A stretch of DNA of 64,000 nucleotides from Trebonia sp963759545. Lineage in GTDB: Bacteria; Actinomycetota; Actinomycetes; Streptosporangiales; Streptosporangiaceae. A model generated the notes under the pieces. It had not been told where the DNA came from, ran no database searches, and saw only the letters and a list, made by a program, of their open reading frames with translations. The position numbers and the translations under genes were made by a program. Position 1 is the stretch's first letter, and every line of letters starts with the position of its first letter. The DNA lies in the NCBI GenBank assembly GCA_963759545.1, contig CAVXAB010000026.1:62001-126000 (forward strand), in the 5' to 3' direction. Shown here one piece after another: positions 60,555 to 64,000 of the stretch.

Positions 60555-61550
60555 GTGGACACCGACGTGCTCCGCTGGTTCAAGCTGGTCGCCGAGGGCG
60601 TGACGGTGACCGAGGTCAGCGAGGTTGAGATGGTCACCCAGTCCGGCGTGTCACGGGCCCTCGCCCGCCTTGAGGCGCAGGTCGGGACGCCGCTGCTTGA
60701 GCGATCCGGCCGGACGCTGCGGCTGACCCGTACGGGGGAGGTGTTCAAGCCGCACGTGGACCGGCTGCTCGACGAGCTGCGCGGCGGGCTTGACGCCGTG
60801 GCGCAGTTCGTGTCGCCGGAGACCGGATCGGTCGCGGTCGCGTTCCCGCAGTCCCTTGGCTCCTGGCTGGTGCCCGACCTGCTTGGCAGCTTCCGCGCCG
60901 CGCACCCCGGGGTCGGGTTCAGGCTGACGAACGCGCGCGACGAACTGCACGGGCTGCCGCTCGACAGCGGCGCGGCCGACCTGGAGATCGGCACCCGCCG
61001 CTTCAGGACGGGCACCGAGGCCACCCGCCCGGGCGACCTCGCCGTGCAGACGCAGCGCATCGGGAACGAGCCGCTCCGCCTCGCGCTTCCGGCCGGTCAC
61101 CCGCTCGCCGCCCCGCGGGTGGAGGCCGGCTGGTCCAGTGCGGATGGCCGTCAGGCAGACGGCAACCGTCCAGGCATCTGGCTGGCCGAGGTCGCCGGCG
61201 AGCCGTTCATCGCCCTGCGGCCCACGTCGGCCCTGCGCAAGCTGGGCGACGACCTGTGCGCGGCGGCGGGCTTCCGCCCGCGTGTCGTCTTCGAGGGCGA
61301 CGACCTGTCCAACGTCCGCGGCCTGGTCGCGGCGGGCCTTGGCGTCGCCATCGTCCCCTCACCGCGCGCCGGCTCCCCGGTGGCAGGCCCCGGCCCTGTG
61401 CTCTACCTGCCGATCCTCGACATCGGCGCCGAGCGCGACATCTACCTGACCTGGTCGGCCGACAAAGCGCTGCTGCCCGCCGCCGAACTGTTCCGCAGGC
61501 ACGTGATCGACACGGTCGGCGCGGGCCGCATTCGCCCGGTCAGCGACTGA
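60555..61550 (+). CDS. LysR family transcriptional regulator
   Basis: A 331-residue LysR protein: LRWFKLVAEGVTVTEVSEVE, TQSGVSRALARLEAQVGTPL form the winged helix-turn-helix; the substrate domain begins SVAVAFPQSLGSWLVPDLLG. An extended loop (about residues 195-215, WSSADGRQADGNRPG) is unusual within the domain. It is divergent from the 68-residue protein; the genes share an A/T-rich promoter region (60440-60554). Confidence 0.87.
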   Translation: MDTDVLRWFKLVAEGVTVTEVSEVEMVTQSGVSRALARLEAQVGTPLLERSGRTLRLTRTGEVFKPHVDRLLDELRGGLDAVAQFVSPETGSVAVAFPQSLGSWLVPDLLGSFRAAHPGVGFRLTNARDELHGLPLDSGAADLEIGTRRFRTGTEATRPGDLAVQTQRIGNEPLRLALPAGHPLAAPRVEAGWSSADGRQADGNRPGIWLAEVAGEPFIALRPTSALRKLGDDLCAAAGFRPRVVFEGDDLSNVRGLVAAGLGVAIVPSPRAGSPVAGPGPVLYLPILDIGAERDIYLTWSADKALLPAAELFRRHVIDTVGAGRIRPVSD

Positions 61551-61613
61551 CCGCGTCGCGCTACTGGATACACTCTTAGAATCCAGTTCTGAAACGGCGA
61601 GCGGGAGTAACCG

Positions 61614-62309
61614 GTGGAACCAGCACCACGACAGCCGCGCGACAAGGCCGCCGGCTCCTGGCAGTGGGCGCGCACCGCGGAAACCCAGCGGGCGCTGCTC
61701 GACGCGGCGCGCGAGGTGTTCGCCGAGCAGGGCTTCGCCGACGCGAGCATCGCCGAGGTGGTGCGGCGGGCCAAGTCAAGCGTCGGCAGCCTCTACCACC
61801 ACTTCGGCGGCAAGAGCGAGCTGTACTTCGCGCTGTGGCAGGAGCACCAGGCGGCGCACGACCAGGCCGCGAGCGGCGCCGTCGCCCAGGCGAGGCGGGC
61901 GGGCGTGACCGACCCGTTCGAGCTGTTCTCGCTCGGCGCGCGGGCCTACCTCGAAGGCAGCTGGGAGCGCAGGGACCTGGCGATGCTGTTCCTCAGCGGC
62001 GACAGCCCGCCCGGCTTCGAGGTCATGGCGCGGCGGCGCGGGCACGAGTGGCTGGTGCAGAACGACACGCTGCTGCGCCTGTCTGAGACCTCGTTCGACC
62101 GGCTGTACGTGACCTCGCTGACCTCGATCATCGGCGAGGGCGCGCGCGAGGTCGCGTCCGCGAGCAACCGCCGGCAGGCGAGCAAGATCATCGATGCCAC
62201 GATCGAGTACATTCGCCGGCTCATGACCGGCGGCCCGTGGAAGCCGCCGGTCGCCGCGGCGACCGCGCCGCGCCGCCAGGCGAAGCGCCCGGCCCTCACC
62301 AAGGACTAA
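61614..62309 (+). CDS. TetR family transcriptional regulator
   Basis: A 231-residue TetR protein: TAETQRALLDAAREVFAEQG and IAEVVRRAKSSVGSLYHHFG are the DNA-binding domain. The ligand domain ends in a basic, Ala/Pro-rich tail (TAPRRQAKRPALTKD). GTG start at 61614 after a weak GGGAG. It follows the LysR gene by 63 bp. Confidence 0.87.
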   Translation: MEPAPRQPRDKAAGSWQWARTAETQRALLDAAREVFAEQGFADASIAEVVRRAKSSVGSLYHHFGGKSELYFALWQEHQAAHDQAASGAVAQARRAGVTDPFELFSLGARAYLEGSWERRDLAMLFLSGDSPPGFEVMARRRGHEWLVQNDTLLRLSETSFDRLYVTSLTSIIGEGAREVASASNRRQASKIIDATIEYIRRLMTGGPWKPPVAAATAPRRQAKRPALTKD

Positions 62310-62881
62310 CCGCAATGCCGGTAATTTAAGCGGTGGCCCGCCCGTGGTGCGGCCACCGTCAGCGGTGCAGGGGCCTGCAGTGCCGTGTTCCGCCCGGCGT
62401 CACCGCGGCCTCGCCCGTGATCGGCCGCCGGACTTCACGGCGTGCCAGCCAGTGCCGTTGACTTCAGTGGCGGGTGGTGAGGGATGGGCGCCGTGCGCGC
62501 GCTGGGACGCGGCGCCCGCGGCAGGGCATGGCATAATCGAAAGGAATTTTCATGATCATGTGGATTCCGCAGCCTATTAGATGCTGAACTCGCATGATCA
62601 TGGTCCGGGGCGCGGAGCCGCCGGGACAACCCGGACAGAACGGGCACGCGCGGGCCCGGTGCGAAAGCCGGGAGCGCCTAGGTCAACGGCATTGGCCTAT
62701 TTGCTGCCGAATTTCCGCGAAAAGGCAAATCCGCCACGATCATGCCGCGCCCGTGGGCGGGCGCCGCGTACCAACCCGCGCACGTCTCTCGTTCAACTGA
62801 ACAGCCAGCCCGCTGGCCAAGACCGACAGCACCACAACTACGGGCGGTCTTGCGCCAAATGCCACCCGCGGGCGGGCTCCC
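62310..62881. other. Long intergenic region with dispersed repeat
   Basis: No convincing gene. From about 62551 it contains CATGTGGATTCCGCAGC-type sequence, then ATGATCATG and GGACAACCCGGACAGAACGGGC, a diverged copy of the element at 47864-47960 that has lost one hairpin arm. Confidence 0.55.
62551..62660. repeat. Second copy of dispersed intergenic repeat
   Basis: Shares ATGTGGATTCCGCAGC (62559-62574), GCATGATCATG (62592-62602) and GGGACAACCCGGAC further on with the copy at 47864-47960, in the same order. The intervening segments are diverged, and the self-complementary arm present at 47886-47902 is replaced. Confidence 0.55.
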
Positions 62882-63403
62882 TCACGACTGCAGTGTCTCC
62901 GGCAAGCCTTGATTATCGGGCCGTGGGGCCGTCGTCGCGAACAGGTCGATGCCGTGCTCGGCCGCGTGGGCGACGAGGAGCCGGCTGACCAGCCGGGAGA
63001 GGGCGGCGCGGTCCCTGGGCGCCAGCAGGCCTAGCATGGCCGTCACGTCCTCGGCGAACAGCCTGCCAGCCGCCGACACCAGCGACCGGCCCTCGTCGGT
63101 GAGCCTGACGAGCACGGCCCGCCGGTCGGCGGTGGAGGGCGCGCGCTCGACCAGGCCCCGGCGCTCCGCGCGGTCGACCAGGCCGGTGACGCTCGACTTG
63201 TCCAGGTCAAGGAGCCGGGCGAGCTCGTTCATGGTCGGCTCGCGGTCGCGCAGCACACCAAGCAGGCGCGTGGCCGCGATCGACAGGTCGTGCTCGGCGG
63301 CGCGGCGCTCGAGCAGGCCCATGATCACGAAAGAGAGCTGTGCCAGCCCGTCGACAGGGTCGAGCTGCGGCGGCGCGGGCGCGGTATCCGGGCGGGGCGA
63401 CAT
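62882..63403 (-). CDS. MarR family transcriptional regulator
   Basis: A 173-residue winged-helix protein: HDLSIAATRLLGVLRDREPT, MNELARLLDLDKSSVTGLVD (recognition helix) and RAPSTADRRAVLVRLTDEGR (DxRAV wing). It diverges from the quinone-oxidoreductase-like gene at 63497, with tandem operators between them, and probably represses it. Confidence 0.9.
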   Translation of the reverse strand: MSPRPDTAPAPPQLDPVDGLAQLSFVIMGLLERRAAEHDLSIAATRLLGVLRDREPTMNELARLLDLDKSSVTGLVDRAERRGLVERAPSTADRRAVLVRLTDEGRSLVSAAGRLFAEDVTAMLGLLAPRDRAALSRLVSRLLVAHAAEHGIDLFATTAPRPDNQGLPETLQS

Positions 63404-63421
63404 GCGGTCATCGTACTTGAT

Positions 63422-63463
63422 TTAGTACGTGACACCAACTAGATTAGTACGTGACACAAACTA
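63422..63463. promoter_or_regulatory. Tandem operators between MarR and oxidoreductase genes
   Basis: TTAGTACGTGACAC(C/A)AACTA is present twice, at 63422-63441 and 63444-63463, 22 bp apart, two helical turns. TAGT and ACTA form a short dyad in each. Located in the divergent promoter region. Confidence 0.6.
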
Positions 63464-63496
63464 ATAACCAACTTCGAGGCAGGGGGAGCCGTGGCC

Positions 63497-64000
63497 ATGA
63501 TGAACGCGGCCGTCGTGACGTCGTTTCAAGAACCACCGCACTACCAGCCGTTCGAGGTGCCGGTGCCGTCCCAAGGTGAGGTGCTCGCCGATGTCCTGGC
63601 CGCGGGCCTGCACCCCCGCGTCCGCACTGGCGCGGCGGGAAGGCATTACACGAGCAGCGGCACGCTGCCGATGATCCCTGGCATCGACGGCGTGGGGCGG
63701 CTACCCGACGGCAGGCTCGTCTACTTCGCGGCCGACGACGACGTAACGGGCACGATGGCGGACAAGGCGCTCGTCAACCCGCGTCGCTCGGTCGAGTTGC
63801 CTGACGGCGTCGACGTCGCCAAGGTCGCCGCCGCGATGAACCCGGCGATGTCCTCGTGGGTCGCGCTGCGCCGCCGGGTACCGCTCAAGCCGGGTCAGGG
63901 CGTTCTTGTCCTCGGCGCGACCGGCAACGCCGGCGCGATGGCCGTGCGGGTCGCCAGGCGGCTTGGCGCGGGCCGCGTGGTCGGCGCCGGCCGTGACGCG
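63497..64000 (+). CDS. MDR-type zinc-independent quinone oxidoreductase/alcohol dehydrogenase-like (3' end outside window)
   Basis: From ATG 63497, with AGGGGGAG eight bases upstream, the open frame reads NAAVVTSFQEPPHYQPFEVP, LAAGLHPRVRTGAAGRHY, TLPMIPGIDGVGRLPDG and a coenzyme site VLVLGATGNAGAMAVRVARR (GATGNAG). It resembles MDR-superfamily NADPH:quinone reductases; the catalytic zinc ligands are not present in the visible part. It is open at the window end. Divergent from MarR, which likely regulates it. Confidence 0.8.
   Translation, partial: MMNAAVVTSFQEPPHYQPFEVPVPSQGEVLADVLAAGLHPRVRTGAAGRHYTSSGTLPMIPGIDGVGRLPDGRLVYFAADDDVTGTMADKALVNPRRSVELPDGVDVAKVAAAMNPAMSSWVALRRRVPLKPGQGVLVLGATGNAGAMAVRVARRLGAGRVVGAGRDA

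Noticed and set aside
1..64000. tRNA, rRNA, riboswitch or plasmid origin
   Set aside because: No T-loop (GGTTCGAATCC-type) sequences, rRNA-like blocks or iterons were found by eye. A tool-based search could still find a small one.

Overview
This 64 kb window is chromosomal DNA from a very G+C-rich actinomycete. The evidence is G/C-ending codons throughout, many GTG starts, two F420-type enzymes (an LLM oxidoreductase and a PPOX-class protein), a dense set of TetR, MarR, PadR, LysR and ArsR regulators, and NarL-type two-component pairs. The genus cannot be fixed from the sequence. No rRNA, tRNA, CRISPR array, transposase or integrase was recognised.

Layout. 1-3.2 kb: end of an FAD monooxygenase, a TetR gene divergent from a carboxymuconolactone-decarboxylase-family gene, and a UvrC-like GIY-YIG protein. 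3.2-5.1 kb: a visibly A+T-richer island of small leftward genes that I do not recognise. 5.4-12 kb: an aromatic-degradation-like set (LigJ-type hydratase, PobA-type hydroxylase, Baeyer-Villiger-type monooxygenase, NAD-dependent epimerase-like protein with a divergent LysR). 12-20 kb: DinB-like protein, broken monooxygenase gene, chromate transporter, a two-component pair, a YceI-ABC exporter operon and a serine-hydrolase-like protein. 20-25 kb: a TetR gene with tandem operators and a PadR-controlled LolD/FtsX-type exporter. 25-32 kb: tryptophan 2,3-dioxygenase followed by a complete branched-chain-type ABC uptake operon and a TetR gene. 33-35 kb: a stress-type cluster (CsbD, DUF6131, and two related proteins behind a SigB-like promoter). 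35-36.5 kb: a toxin-antitoxin-like zone with an apparently internally deleted AbiEii nucleotidyltransferase and an N-terminally damaged PIN protein. 36.6-52.9 kb: metabolic, transport and regulatory genes, including an RlmA/TlrB-type rRNA methyltransferase, a short adenylate kinase, a large lipoprotein and several gene remnants. 53-64 kb: 2TM protein, FAD-linked oxidase, a TetR-DrrAB-like exporter operon, a second two-component pair, LysR, TetR, MarR, and the start of a quinone-oxidoreductase-like gene.

Two themes run through the window. First, about a dozen otherwise well-conserved genes carry single-base frame breaks, usually at G/C runs. This looks more like indel error in the assembly than mass decay, so the corrected readings are given. 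Second, gene remnants and small repeats are frequent: an internally deleted alcohol dehydrogenase, an MmyB-type regulator tail, a dispersed repeat seen at 47.9 and 62.6 kb, and stop-codon-bearing tandem repeats at two gene ends. The least explained segment is the 3.2-5.1 kb island.
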